From: Marinobacterium zhoushanense | GTDB taxonomy: Bacteria; Pseudomonadota; Gammaproteobacteria; Pseudomonadales; Balneatricaceae | DNA length: 64,000 bases | Assembly (NCBI RefSeq): GCF_014641945.1 | Contig: NZ_BMIJ01000007.1 | Coordinates: forward strand, 248,001-312,000 | Direction of reading: 5' to 3' | Shown here: piece by piece, positions 44,032-53,023 of the stretch | How positions within the stretch are numbered: the first letter of the stretch is position 1 | How the letters are laid out: each line of letters begins with the position of its first letter | Made by a program: the position numbers and the translations under genes | Notes under the pieces: model-generated | Seen by the model: only the letters and a program-made list of their open reading frames with translations | Databases searched by the model: none | What the model was told of the DNA's origin: nothing

Positions 44032-44238
44032 GTTGTTTCAGGGTTATCCCCCTCCATTACTCGTTCGTTGCTCTCGTTTAGACGCTCGGGGAAGCGTTTC
44101 AAGCACCTGTATTCACGCTATCGAGCGATAAGCCGACAATGTCGAGTGCTTGCGTCCATGTTAAGTGTAATAAGATACTTCCAAGATATCGGATCCTGCC
44201 GAGATTCGAACCCTATAATAAATAAGAGTCGTTCGCTC

Positions 44239-45987
44239 GTGGCCAAGCGTTCAACCGGGAGGCGGAAAAGCCAACCGCATCTATTCAGGCGGAGCAGCCT
44301 TGCGCGCCGTTACCTGCTCAGCTCACTGCTCATTGCGTTGATTCCGCTGCTGCTGTTGGCCGGGGTTTATGATGCGCTATATGTCAGAGCCCTGAATAAG
44401 GTGGCCGAGAGTCGAACCAACGCACGCATGGCGGCGACAGAGAATCTGCTGGCCAGTTTCCTGCAGGAGCGTTTGTTCGAGCTGCAGGAGTTGATCGATG
44501 ACCCGGTGCTGTCCGACTACCTCGGATCCACGCGAACCGGAGCTCTACTTCCAGATGCGGTCGATCGCACGCTTCGTCGACAACTGGATAGCCCCTATGT
44601 ATACGGTGTCATTCTCAAGCGGCGGTTCACCTCCGCGCCGGAGTGGTATCTTCCCCAATCGCTCAGGGTCGGCATCGATCTTGGCACTCTGCCGATTACG
44701 CCACTGCGTGACGCCGAACTTCTTGGCCCGGTTTCCCCGAATGTCGATCGACCGGGTTGGCTGGTGCTCAAACTGGGATTGAATCAGAGCGATAACCCGG
44801 AGCAGGCGGCTTGGCTCGGCCTGGTATTGCGTTTGACCAGTTTCACCGACCGCATGCGGGACCTCGAGCTGCAGGGGCTGCAGCAGCCTCTGCTTCGAGC
44901 GCCGAACGGTGTCTATTTGAGCCAGCTGGGTACACAGGTAGATCCCCATGCGGCACTAAGTGAACGGGATGATGTGGGCGCGGAGTTTCTGCCCGGATGG
45001 AATATTCGACTGTTGTGGTTGGGGGATCCTCTTTACTCTCCGCTGGAGTTGGCCCGTTTCGGACTGTTACTGCTGGTCTTCGCCTCCGCCATCGGCATTG
45101 TCTGGCTGGCACGGCACCTGTCACGACGTCTCAGTGACCAGATTACCCCTCTGATAGAAGGGGCAGAGCGGGTAGCCGGAGGTGATTTCGACACGCCGCT
45201 CAATATCCGCGGCACTGCTGAGATAGGGGTGCTGGCGCTCGCACAGGAGCGTATGCGGCTGCGGCTCAAACGCCTGATTCGGGGGATGGTGGAGGTTGAG
45301 CGTCGCGCTGTGCTTGGACAGTTCGCGGCAGGTGTGGCCCATGAGATCCGCAATCCATTGGCGACCATCAAAACCAGCGTTCAGGCACTGTCGCGCAAGG
45401 AAACGGAGCCGCACCGGCTGGAGCTGATGCAGATGGTCAGCCATGAGATTGATCGCACCAACGATGTGGTGCAGCTGCTGCTCGATTACGCCCGGCCGAG
45501 GCAGGCTGAGGCGAACCGTATCAACCTGCAGGAGCTGATCGACTCGGTGAAAGTGCTGGCGGATGGCATCGCCCACAGCCATGGCATTCAGATCGAAACC
45601 GTCGCGCATGACAAGGCGGTCTATGCCTGGGCCGATCCTGCACAGGTGCGACAGATCATCATGAACCTGGTGATGAACTCTATTCAGGCGATGGAAACGA
45701 TGGGCGGCACGGTGCGCCTGCAGGCGCGCCGCCAGGGGCTGTCGGCATACCTCTTCGTCAAGGATAACGGGCCCGGCGTCAGTCAGGAGCAACTGGCCTA
45801 TCTTACCGAACCGTTTTACACCACCAAATCCAGCGGCACGGGGTTGGGGCTATCCATCTGCAGCCAACTGGCTCATTCGAACGATGGCAAACTGACGTTT
45901 CGCAGTGTTTCCGGGCAGGGGATGCGCGTGAGCCTGCGCTTGCCGCTGTACACCACGGACAGAGAGAAATTAGAAAGACATGAGTAG
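44239..45987 (+). CDS. Membrane sensor histidine kinase of an NtrC-class two-component system
   Basis: The product has about 582 residues from GTG at 44239. A membrane helix (about 25-45) and a periplasmic sensor domain (about 50-270) precede a second helix (about 278-298), HAMP (300-350), an H-box with the phosphorylated His in FAAGVAHEIRNPLATIK (about 366) and an ATPase with N-box MNLVMNSIQAM, G1 DNGPGVS and G2 GTGLGLSICSQ. The start is uncertain. The frame is open back to 44068, but a TATAAT at 44214-44219 suggests transcription starts near 44226, favouring the GTG. The gene overlaps the response regulator by 8 bases. The DctB/NtrB-like kinase core fits control of a sigma-54 activator. Confidence 0.9.
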   Translation: MAKRSTGRRKSQPHLFRRSSLARRYLLSSLLIALIPLLLLAGVYDALYVRALNKVAESRTNARMAATENLLASFLQERLFELQELIDDPVLSDYLGSTRTGALLPDAVDRTLRRQLDSPYVYGVILKRRFTSAPEWYLPQSLRVGIDLGTLPITPLRDAELLGPVSPNVDRPGWLVLKLGLNQSDNPEQAAWLGLVLRLTSFTDRMRDLELQGLQQPLLRAPNGVYLSQLGTQVDPHAALSERDDVGAEFLPGWNIRLLWLGDPLYSPLELARFGLLLLVFASAIGIVWLARHLSRRLSDQITPLIEGAERVAGGDFDTPLNIRGTAEIGVLALAQERMRLRLKRLIRGMVEVERRAVLGQFAAGVAHEIRNPLATIKTSVQALSRKETEPHRLELMQMVSHEIDRTNDVVQLLLDYARPRQAEANRINLQELIDSVKVLADGIAHSHGIQIETVAHDKAVYAWADPAQVRQIIMNLVMNSIQAMETMGGTVRLQARRQGLSAYLFVKDNGPGVSQEQLAYLTEPFYTTKSSGTGLGLSICSQLAHSNDGKLTFRSVSGQGMRVSLRLPLYTTDREKLERHE

Positions 45988-47392
45988 TCCACGTGTATTG
46001 ATCGTCGATGATGAGCGGAATCTGGTACGCAGCCTAAGCTTCTCGCTGCAGGAGGAGCAGATGCATGTCGAGTCCGCCTACACCGGCAAGGACGGAATCG
46101 AAGCGGTCCGCTCAGCGCAGCCGGATATCCTGTTACTTGATCTGAACTTGCCCGACCTGTCGGGGCTTGAGGTGCTGGAGGCAATCCATGACGGCCCCGG
46201 CGCGCCGATGGTGATTATGATTTCGGCTCATGGCGATACGCGTACAGCGGTGGAGGCGGTCAAGCGAGGCGCTCAAGACTACATCACCAAACCCTTTGAT
46301 CTGGATGAGCTGGTACTGCTGATCAGGCGCTGTTACGAGCAGAAACGGCTGAGCGATGAAGTGCAGTATTACCGCACCCAGATGGCGGATCACAGCGGGT
46401 TGATCGGTGACGGTCCGGCTATGCAGGAGCTGCGCCGCCAGGTCTCGCGTATCGGTGCCAGCTCGGTTAAGACCATCCTGCTGCTAGGCCCTTCGGGTGG
46501 CGGCAAAACCCTGGTTGCAAAGGCGCTGCACAATGTCAGAAATCCGGATGCCGCATTCGTATCCGTTAACTGTGCCTCGCTGCCGGAGAGTCTGCTCGAG
46601 GCTGAGCTGTTTGGCGCTGAACGTGGGGCGTATACCGGTGCCGACAAAAAGCGTAGCGGGCTGGTTGAACTGGCGGACGGCGGGACGCTGTTTTTGGATG
46701 AGATCGGCGAGCTGCCCCTGGCACTGCAGGCGAAACTGCTGACCTTTCTCGAGACGCATCGCTTTCGTGCCGTGGGGGGGACCGTCGAGCGCAGTGCGGA
46801 TATCAGAATCATCGCCGCGACCAATCGAGATCTACAGGCGGAGTCAGCGGCAGGACGTTTTCGCGAGGATCTCTACTACCGCTTGAATGTGATGCCGCTG
46901 AGCGTCCCCGCCCTGGTGGAGCGGTGTGAGGATCTCCCGGCCCTGCTGGCCTATTTCGTCGACGAGTTTGCCCGCCAGGAGGGGTGTCAGCCGATCTGGC
47001 TGTCGGCAGAGGCGGCGGCGCGTTTGCGCGCCTACCACTGGCCGGGGAACGTGCGCGAGCTGCGCAACATGATCGAGCGGCTGACAATTCTCTATTCCGG
47101 CAGTGAAATTGGTGTTGCGGAGCTGCCAGTGGAGATTCAGCACTCCGCACTTCCGGCGGAGAGAAGCCTGGACAGTGGCGCATCGGCGCAGAATGTGGCG
47201 AGAGATGACGGCGCCGAGATGACTCCCGACGGCATGCTGGCCGAGGAGATCATGCAGCGTGAGCGGGAGTACATACTTGAAGCGCTTAATCGGGCCAACG
47301 GCCGCAAAGGGATGGCAGCCGAATGGCTGGGCATATCGCGGCACGCGCTGAAGCGGCGTATGCAGAAGCTAAAGTTGGGCGACTATGAATAA
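45980..47392 (+). CDS. NtrC-class sigma-54 response regulator
   Basis: The 470-residue protein has a receiver domain (1-120, phospho-Asp near 53 in LLLDLNLPDLSG), an AAA+ sigma-54 interaction domain (about 140-375) with Walker A GPSGGGKT, the sigma-54 contact loop GAYTGA near 215 and GGTLFLDEIGELP as Walker B. A C-terminal Fis-type helix-turn-helix follows (about 430-468, MAAEWLGISRHALKRRMQKL). The Walker A is unusual in having GGGKT where GTGKE is common. It overlaps both neighbours by 8 bases. A sigma-54 promoter with paired upstream dyads stands before the transporter operon and is its likely target. Confidence 0.95.
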   Translation: MSSPRVLIVDDERNLVRSLSFSLQEEQMHVESAYTGKDGIEAVRSAQPDILLLDLNLPDLSGLEVLEAIHDGPGAPMVIMISAHGDTRTAVEAVKRGAQDYITKPFDLDELVLLIRRCYEQKRLSDEVQYYRTQMADHSGLIGDGPAMQELRRQVSRIGASSVKTILLLGPSGGGKTLVAKALHNVRNPDAAFVSVNCASLPESLLEAELFGAERGAYTGADKKRSGLVELADGGTLFLDEIGELPLALQAKLLTFLETHRFRAVGGTVERSADIRIIAATNRDLQAESAAGRFREDLYYRLNVMPLSVPALVERCEDLPALLAYFVDEFARQEGCQPIWLSAEAAARLRAYHWPGNVRELRNMIERLTILYSGSEIGVAELPVEIQHSALPAERSLDSGASAQNVARDDGAEMTPDGMLAEEIMQREREYILEALNRANGRKGMAAEWLGISRHALKRRMQKLKLGDYE

Positions 47393-48659
47393 CCTGAGGC
47401 CGGCAGTACCCGTTTTGCGGGCCGGAATAACGCTCCTGCTGACGCTGCTTTGCTCTCTTTATGCGTTCAGAGCGGCGGCTTACGACGAGATGGGGGCGAC
47501 GGCCGATGATGCCGATATCGTGGTCGGTTGCCTGTTCCCGATGTCGGGCCGCGCAGGTGTGCTGGGGCGGGATTCGGTGGTAGGGATCAAGCTGGGCCTG
47601 GAGTACCTTGCGCGCGAGCCGGGCAACTGGCCGAAACTCAGGGTGGTACTGGGTGATACCAAGTCCAAGCGCGCCACTGCGGTTGGTGTGGCGGAACGGT
47701 TTATCAACGACTACTCGGCGGGCTTTCTCTGCGGTGTCGTCAACTCCTCGGTGGCGGTGGAGGTGTCGGAACTGTCGCGTGAGCGCGGCGTGATTATGAT
47801 CGGGACGGACCATGCATCCTCGCGTCTGACCGGGGAGCTGTTGCACAAGGGATACTTCCGGGTGACCAACGACTCCTGGCAGTCGATGGCGGCGGGCGCG
47901 CTCTATGTAAAGGAGCGCTTTGCCGACACCCTTGCCAGGCGTCCGCTCTCGCTGGCGTACCTGGGGCCCGACTACGAGTATGGCTATCAGGTGTGGAGCG
48001 ACTTTCGTTCGGCACTGGACCGCTTCGGCGTGCCCTACGAGGTGGTCCGAGTACTCTGGCCCAATCTCAACGAGCCGGACTACAGCCGCTATATCAGCGA
48101 GTTGATCTCGGCCAAACCGGATTTAGTGGTGAACAGCCTCTGGGGGGGCGATATCGTTGCATTCGTCAATCAGGCGATTGAGACGCCGCTGTTCAAAACG
48201 ACCACTTTCGCCAATTTCGAGAAAGGTGGCGACTATGAGATCTTCTCGCAACTGGGCGCCAAGATGCCACAAGGACTGCTGCTCTCCTCTAGGCACCACG
48301 TGAACTGGCCAGATACCGAGTTAAACCGCTGGTTTGTCAATCAATTTCACAACGAAACTGGCTATTTCCCCTCCTCCGGTGCGGAAGGCGCGTTTGCCGG
48401 TATCCTGGCGATTGCACAGGCAGGTCGAGCGGTCGGTCCGCCCTACAACGACCGTGAGGCACTGATTGCCGCGCTTGAGGGGATGAAAATAAAGCTGCCG
48501 GAAGATCCGGACGGGTTTACATCGACCATCGATCCGGTCACCCACCAGATCCAGCAGGTGATGGCCGTTGGCGAGACGGTGGAAAACCGGGCCTATCCGC
48601 CGGCACGGGTGATGCTGGGTAATTGGCGTGTCTACTACCCGCGCGACCTTGAGCGTTGA
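47385..48659 (+). CDS. Periplasmic amide/branched-chain-type binding protein, likely sensory
   Basis: The 424-residue protein has a signal peptide (to about residue 32) and a type I binding-protein fold (Peripla_BP family). It starts IVVGCLFPMSGRAGVLGRDS, later has DYSAGFLCGVVNSSVAVEVS, SLAYLGPDYEYGYQVWSDF and GAEGAFAGILAIAQA. It is related in fold to, but clearly different from, the binding protein at 48931. It is co-transcribed with the kinase and regulator (8-base overlap) and is separated from the transporter by the sigma-54 control region. I infer that it presents the ligand to the kinase, as TorT does to TorS, more than serving transport. Confidence 0.85.
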   Translation: MNNLRPAVPVLRAGITLLLTLLCSLYAFRAAAYDEMGATADDADIVVGCLFPMSGRAGVLGRDSVVGIKLGLEYLAREPGNWPKLRVVLGDTKSKRATAVGVAERFINDYSAGFLCGVVNSSVAVEVSELSRERGVIMIGTDHASSRLTGELLHKGYFRVTNDSWQSMAAGALYVKERFADTLARRPLSLAYLGPDYEYGYQVWSDFRSALDRFGVPYEVVRVLWPNLNEPDYSRYISELISAKPDLVVNSLWGGDIVAFVNQAIETPLFKTTTFANFEKGGDYEIFSQLGAKMPQGLLLSSRHHVNWPDTELNRWFVNQFHNETGYFPSSGAEGAFAGILAIAQAGRAVGPPYNDREALIAALEGMKIKLPEDPDGFTSTIDPVTHQIQQVMAVGETVENRAYPPARVMLGNWRVYYPRDLER

Positions 48660-48670
48660 CCCAACAGGTT

Positions 48671-48718
48671 GAGCGGAAAACGCTCATGGTGCGCTCATAA
48701 CCCGAGCGGTTACCGCTC
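48671..48718. promoter_or_regulatory. Paired enhancer dyads for the NtrC-class regulator (may also terminate upstream transcription)
   Basis: Two identical-pattern dyads GAGCG-N5-CGCTC lie at 48671-48685 and 48704-48718, 33 bp (three turns) apart, with an extra half site CGCTCA at 48692. They lie about 105 and 140 bp before the predicted sigma-54 start. The second dyad is followed by a T-rich stretch, so it could also end the kinase-regulator transcript. Confidence 0.6.
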
Positions 48719-48761
48719 ATCTTTTTCGTGAATGACCGGATTAATAAAATAATATCAATAA

Positions 48762-48774
48762 AAACAACTTGATA
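48762..48774. promoter_or_regulatory. IHF-like site
   Basis: AAA-N4-TTGATA matches the reversed IHF consensus YAA-N4-TTGATW in all but the first base. It lies between the enhancer dyads and the sigma-54 promoter in an AT-rich tract, where IHF normally bends DNA. Confidence 0.4.
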
Positions 48775-48790
48775 TATCGTATTTCCTGAG

Positions 48791-48806
48791 TGGCATGAGG
48801 GTTGCT
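48791..48806 (+). promoter_or_regulatory. Sigma-54 promoter of the transport/dehydrogenase operon
   Basis: TGGCATGAGGGTTGCT fits the consensus TGGCACG-N4-TTGCW with one mismatch and exact -24/-12 spacing. Transcription should start near 48816, 115 bases before the binding-protein ATG. Confidence 0.82.
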
Positions 48807-48930
48807 GTATACAGGTCGCAGCGATGCATCGTTGCATTATCCCCAGCCGTTTCGGATCGATCAGGCATTAGCCGTCGGTTCGCTGCGCTGACATCACCTG
48901 AACAGATAACAACAACACTCAGGAGCCATT

Positions 48931-50211
48931 ATGCGATTGGATTCACTAAAACCCCTGTCCCTTGCCTGTGCAGTTGCTGCCGGTACCTTGGTCACCAGCG
49001 TGCAGGCCGCCGAGGAGTATAAGCTCGGCCTGGTCACCTTCCTCTCCGGCGCCGCATCCGGACCCTTTGGCATCCCCGCCAAGAATGCGGCTGATCTGGT
49101 TATCGATGCGATCAATGACGGTACGCTGCCGGCGCCGATCAGCGGCAAGGGGATCGACGGTCGTCAGATCAAACCCATCTATGTCGATGAGGCGGGGGGG
49201 GCAACCAAGCAGACCGCGGAGTATCGCAACCTCGTGGACCGTGAAGGTGTGGACAGCATTGTCGGCTATATCTCCTCAGGCGACTGCCTGGCGATTCCGC
49301 CGGTGGCGGAAGAGCTGAAGACGCTGACGGTGCTGTTTGACTGCGGCACGCCGCGCGTGTTCGAGGAGGGTGATTACAAGTATGTGTTTCGCAGCCATTC
49401 TACCGCCAGCATGGATAACATCGCAGCGGCACGGTATATCAACGAAACCGTCGATAGCCTGAAAAGCATCTCCGGCATAAATCAGAACTATTCCTGGGGC
49501 CACGACAGCTGGAGAGACTTCACCGAAACGCTGAAGGTACTGCGCAGTGGCGATATCGAAATAACCACCGAACAGTTCCCGAAACTTTTCGCTGGCCAGT
49601 ATGGCGCTGAAATATCCGCCCTGATGGTCAAGCCGGCGGATGTGGTACACACCTCGTTCTGGGGCGGCGATACCGATGCATTGGTGCTTCAGGCGGCGGC
49701 GCGTGGACTGCTTGAAGATAACCAGATGATATTCACCGCCGGGGAGACCGCATTGAACAGCCTCGGCGAACATCTTCCCGATGGCGTTATTATCGGCGCC
49801 CGCGGCCCGTTTGGGCCCTTCGCCCCCGAAAGTGAACTCAATACCTGGTTCCAGAGCGAGTTCACCAAGCGTTTCGGCACCCCGCCGACCTACCCGGCTT
49901 ATCACATGGCGCAAGCGGTCATCGGTCTGAAGCTGGCGTACGACAAGGCTGGCGCAGACGCCACCACCGAGCAGGTGATCGACGCCTTCGAATACATGGA
50001 GTTCGAGGGCCCGGGCGGAAAGGTCAGCATGAATCGTGGCAAGGGCCATCAAGCGGCCACCGAGATGGTTTATGGCCGACTGACCCGTAGCAATGGCGAG
50101 ATCGGCTTTACCGATGTGCGCCGTTATGCGGCGGACTGCGTAAACCCGCCGGAAGGTGCCATCACCGAAGAGTGGATCAAGGCCGGCATGCCAGGAGCCA
50201 AGTGCGACTGA
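48931..50211 (+). CDS. Periplasmic substrate-binding protein of a LIV/urea-type ABC transporter
   Basis: The 426-residue protein has a signal peptide (cut after VQA, residue 27) and a type I binding-protein fold (YKLGLVTFLSGAASGPFGIPAKNAADLVIDAIN, SIVGYISSGDCLAIPPVAEEL, NQNYSWGHDSWRDF, TSFWGGDTDALVLQAAARGL). AGGAG precedes the ATG. It is the first gene below the sigma-54 promoter and should feed the two permeases that follow. Four or so Cys residues suggest disulfides. The 154 bases after it hold a small CGCGCC/GGCGCG hairpin, which may raise its level over the permeases. Confidence 0.92.
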   Translation: MRLDSLKPLSLACAVAAGTLVTSVQAAEEYKLGLVTFLSGAASGPFGIPAKNAADLVIDAINDGTLPAPISGKGIDGRQIKPIYVDEAGGATKQTAEYRNLVDREGVDSIVGYISSGDCLAIPPVAEELKTLTVLFDCGTPRVFEEGDYKYVFRSHSTASMDNIAAARYINETVDSLKSISGINQNYSWGHDSWRDFTETLKVLRSGDIEITTEQFPKLFAGQYGAEISALMVKPADVVHTSFWGGDTDALVLQAAARGLLEDNQMIFTAGETALNSLGEHLPDGVIIGARGPFGPFAPESELNTWFQSEFTKRFGTPPTYPAYHMAQAVIGLKLAYDKAGADATTEQVIDAFEYMEFEGPGGKVSMNRGKGHQAATEMVYGRLTRSNGEIGFTDVRRYAADCVNPPEGAITEEWIKAGMPGAKCD

Positions 50212-50365
50212 TCCGCAAACCGAGGCCGGCGCTTGGCTGAACGGGCCGAGTGCCATGCCTTGGAGTTACCCGCAACTATCCGCAATGACTCGACACGCAG
50301 GGAGAGCCGAACTTTCTCTGTGCAGTCTGCTGCGCGCCTTTGGCGCGAAGGTATGGGATGTAGTA

Positions 50366-51262
50366 ATGACACAACTACTCGCAATTATTATCGATGGCGT
50401 CGTCTACGCCTCCTGGCTGTTCATTATCGCGGCTGGATTGACGCTGATCTATGGCGTCATGCGCATACTGAATATGGCGCATGGCAGTTTTTACGCTATC
50501 GGCGCTTATGCCGGTGCCGGAATGGTCGGCTGGTATTTTTCGACCGGCTCCGTGCCCTGGCTCAGTTTTGCCGTGCTGATCGGCGCCGCCCTGATTGCCG
50601 GGCTGTTCATCGGCCTGTTGATCGAGCGTGGGCTCCTGCGCTTCATGTATGGACGTAATGAGGTGGTCATGATTCTGGTCACCTATGCGATCCTGCTGAT
50701 CCTGGAGGATGCGATCAAGTTGATCTGGGGGGTGGAACCCTACTTCGCTTACCAGCCCTATTCGCTGCTCGGCCGAACCAAACTGGCCGGACTCTCCTTT
50801 GCCAATTACGACTTCATGCTCATCGTTGTCAGCACCCTGATTGGCCTGGCGCTCTGGTACGGCCTGAACCGCACCCGCAACGGCAAGCTGCTGCGGGTGG
50901 TGATTCATGACCGCGAAATCGCGCAGGCGCTGGGTATCAACGTGTCCCGCATCTTTACCATCACCTTCCTGATTGGTGCTGGACTGGGGGCCCTGGCTGG
51001 CGCGTTGACGGCGCCGGGGCTTTCCGTTGTCCCGGGCATCGGTATCGAGGTGATTGTGCTGGCCTTTGCCGTTGTCGTTATCGGCGGACTGGGTAGCGTT
51101 TCCGGTGCGTTAGTCGGCGCGTTAATTGTTGGTCTTGCACGCGCCGCCGCCGTGCATCTCTACCCCGAGGTCGAACTGTTCGTCATCTACGCGGTGATGG
51201 GTCTGGTGCTTGCGATCCGTCCTCAAGGGCTCTTTGCCGTGGCCAGTGCGAGGAAAATCTGA
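50366..51262 (+). CDS. LIV/urea-type ABC transporter permease (LivH-like)
   Basis: The 298-residue membrane protein has about eight helices. LivH-family segments are GVVYASWLFIIAAGLTLIYGVMRILNMAHGSFYAIGAYAG, GRNEVVMILVTYAILLILED and the cytoplasmic loop ALGINVSRIFTITFLIGAGLGALAGAL. The ATG at 50366 is chosen because it gives a clean membrane N-terminus; the frame is open upstream to 50156 but codes nothing family-like. Its stop shares one base with the start of the second permease. Confidence 0.93.
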   Translation: MTQLLAIIIDGVVYASWLFIIAAGLTLIYGVMRILNMAHGSFYAIGAYAGAGMVGWYFSTGSVPWLSFAVLIGAALIAGLFIGLLIERGLLRFMYGRNEVVMILVTYAILLILEDAIKLIWGVEPYFAYQPYSLLGRTKLAGLSFANYDFMLIVVSTLIGLALWYGLNRTRNGKLLRVVIHDREIAQALGINVSRIFTITFLIGAGLGALAGALTAPGLSVVPGIGIEVIVLAFAVVVIGGLGSVSGALVGALIVGLARAAAVHLYPEVELFVIYAVMGLVLAIRPQGLFAVASARKI

Positions 51263-52203
51263 TGCAGACTAAGAGTATTTTTTTGTTGATAGGCGGTGCG
51301 CTGGGCCTGTTTGTGCTTGGCCTGCTGGTGCCCGAATGGCTCTCCTACCTGATGATCATCGCAATGGGCAAGGGGATCGTAGTACTGGGTGTCGTATTAC
51401 TGATGCGTGCGGGACTGGTCTCGTTTGGCCAGGGGCTCTACTACTGCATCGGTGCATACGTCGCCGGCACGTTGACGCAGTTTGCCGGTATCAGTGACGT
51501 GCTGCTGATTCTGCTGGCCTCCATCGCCGCCTCGGTGCTGGTAGCGGCTCTGGTGGGGCTTTTGTTGTGCCGTTATCGCGGCATCTTCTTTGCCATGTTT
51601 TCGATGGCATTTTCGATGATCCTGTACGGCCTGCTGGTACGCAGCTCTGTCTTGGGTTCGACCGACGGCTTCAACGTTCTGCGTCCGAGTCTGCTTGGCT
51701 GGGTACCGACCGACGACGCCTCGAGCGATCTGGTGCTGGCCGTCGCGGTGGTCATGGTCATGATACTTGGATCACTTATGTGGCTCTATCTCCGCTCACT
51801 TTCCGGCTACGCCGGGGAAGCGGTGCGGGAGAACGAGATCCGCGTCGAGTACCTGGGCACATCGGTGTTTCGCATCATCTACACAAAGTATCTGATCGCG
51901 GCAGCACTGGCTGGCATCGGTGGCACTGTTACCGCGTTGGTCAGTGGCCATGTCGACCCGGAGATGGCGTATTGGACAACGTCCGGTGAGTTTGTCTTTA
52001 TCGCGCTGATGGGGGGCACATCCCATGTGGCGGCACCTATGGTCGGTGCCGGGCTGTTCGAACTGTTGCGCACCTACGCGTTCGCCATCGCTCCTTACAC
52101 CTGGCAGATGATCCTGGGCAGCACGCTGCTGTTGATCATCATCTTCCTGCCCTCCGGCCTGTGGTCGCTGGTCAGCCGCTTCAGCCGTCAAGCCCGAGGA
52201 TAA
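51262..52203 (+). CDS. LIV/urea-type ABC transporter permease (LivM-like)
   Basis: The 313-residue membrane protein has eight to nine helices and LivM features: VVLLMRAGLVSFGQGLYYCIGAYVAG, RYRGIFFAMFSMAFSMILYGLL, RENEIRVEYLGTSVFRIIYTKYLIAAALAGIGGT and the end segment FLPSGLWSLV. It should form the channel with the LivH-like partner. The operon continues 4 bases later with the first ATPase. Confidence 0.93.
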   Translation: MQTKSIFLLIGGALGLFVLGLLVPEWLSYLMIIAMGKGIVVLGVVLLMRAGLVSFGQGLYYCIGAYVAGTLTQFAGISDVLLILLASIAASVLVAALVGLLLCRYRGIFFAMFSMAFSMILYGLLVRSSVLGSTDGFNVLRPSLLGWVPTDDASSDLVLAVAVVMVMILGSLMWLYLRSLSGYAGEAVRENEIRVEYLGTSVFRIIYTKYLIAAALAGIGGTVTALVSGHVDPEMAYWTTSGEFVFIALMGGTSHVAAPMVGAGLFELLRTYAFAIAPYTWQMILGSTLLLIIIFLPSGLWSLVSRFSRQARG

Positions 52204-52207
52204 GTCG

Positions 52208-53023
52208 ATGAGTGCACTGCTGGAAACCAGAAACTTAGAACGTAGCTTTGGTGCCGTAACCGCCGCTGTCGATATCAATGTGTCGATAAACGCCGGCGAA
52301 GTCGTGGGTGTGATCGGCTCCAATGGCGCGGGCAAAACTACCTTTATCAATATGGTGACGGGCTATCTGAAACCCTCCGCCGGTGAAATCCTGGTCGATG
52401 GCCGCAGCATCGTCGGCTTGCAGCCCCGTGCTGTCGTCCGCGCCGGTGTGGGGCGTTCCTTCCAGGTCGCACAGCTCTTCCCGGAGCTGAGCGTACTCGA
52501 CAACGTGCTGGTGGCCCTGGGGCTGTCGGTCGATCGAAAACTGACGTTGCTGCGCCCGTTGCACTCCCAGAAACGTCGACGTAAAGCGCTGGAGATACTG
52601 GCTGAATATGAGATCGCCGGTCACGCCGATGAGGTGGTGGCGACGCTGCCGCAGGGGGTCAGGAAGCTTTTGGATATCGCCATGGCGATGCTGTCATCGC
52701 CCCGCCTGATGCTGCTCGACGAGCCGACGTCGGGAGTCGCGATAGAGGATAAGTTCGCGCTGATGGAAACGGTAATGAATAGGGTGCGCAAAAGTAATGC
52801 CGCGACACTGTTCGTGGAGCACGACATGGATGTGGTGCAGCGCTACGCCGACCGGGTATTGGCCTTTTACGACGGCCGTATCCTGGCGGACGGTACAACA
52901 GCCAAGGTGTTGTCGGACCCGAAGGTGCAGGAGCTGGTGGTGGGTCACCATCTGGATATCGAGGTGGACAGCGCCGACGCATACGAATCGACCGTTGTCC
53001 CTATGGAGGTTCGCAATGCTTAA
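52208..53023 (+). CDS. LIV/urea-type ABC transporter ATPase (LivG-like)
   Basis: The 271-residue ATPase has Walker A GSNGAGKTTFIN near residue 37, Q-loop GVGRSFQVAQLFPELSVLDN near 80-100 and Walker B LMLLDEPTSGV near 160. The H-loop is TLFVEHDMDVV near 200. The ABC signature is altered: the expected LSGGQ is replaced by LPQGVRKLLDIAM near 143-155, as in several LivG-like proteins. It pairs with the LivF-like ATPase, whose start overlaps its stop by 8 bases. Confidence 0.92.
   Translation: MSALLETRNLERSFGAVTAAVDINVSINAGEVVGVIGSNGAGKTTFINMVTGYLKPSAGEILVDGRSIVGLQPRAVVRAGVGRSFQVAQLFPELSVLDNVLVALGLSVDRKLTLLRPLHSQKRRRKALEILAEYEIAGHADEVVATLPQGVRKLLDIAMAMLSSPRLMLLDEPTSGVAIEDKFALMETVMNRVRKSNAATLFVEHDMDVVQRYADRVLAFYDGRILADGTTAKVLSDPKVQELVVGHHLDIEVDSADAYESTVVPMEVRNA

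Noticed and set aside
44185..44220. tRNA-like fragment (GATTCGAACCC read on the plus strand)
   Set aside because: The T-arm-like sequence has no matching stem, no acceptor and no CCA; probably chance.
44068..44238. N-terminal extension of the histidine kinase from an ATG at 44068
   Set aside because: The first 57 residues are basic and not family-like, no ribosome site precedes them, and a TATAAT element at 44214 suggests transcription starts later.
50156..50365. N-terminal extension of the LivH-like permease from 50156
   Set aside because: Overlaps the end of the binding-protein gene and codes a non-hydrophobic stretch; permeases of this family begin at the membrane segment.
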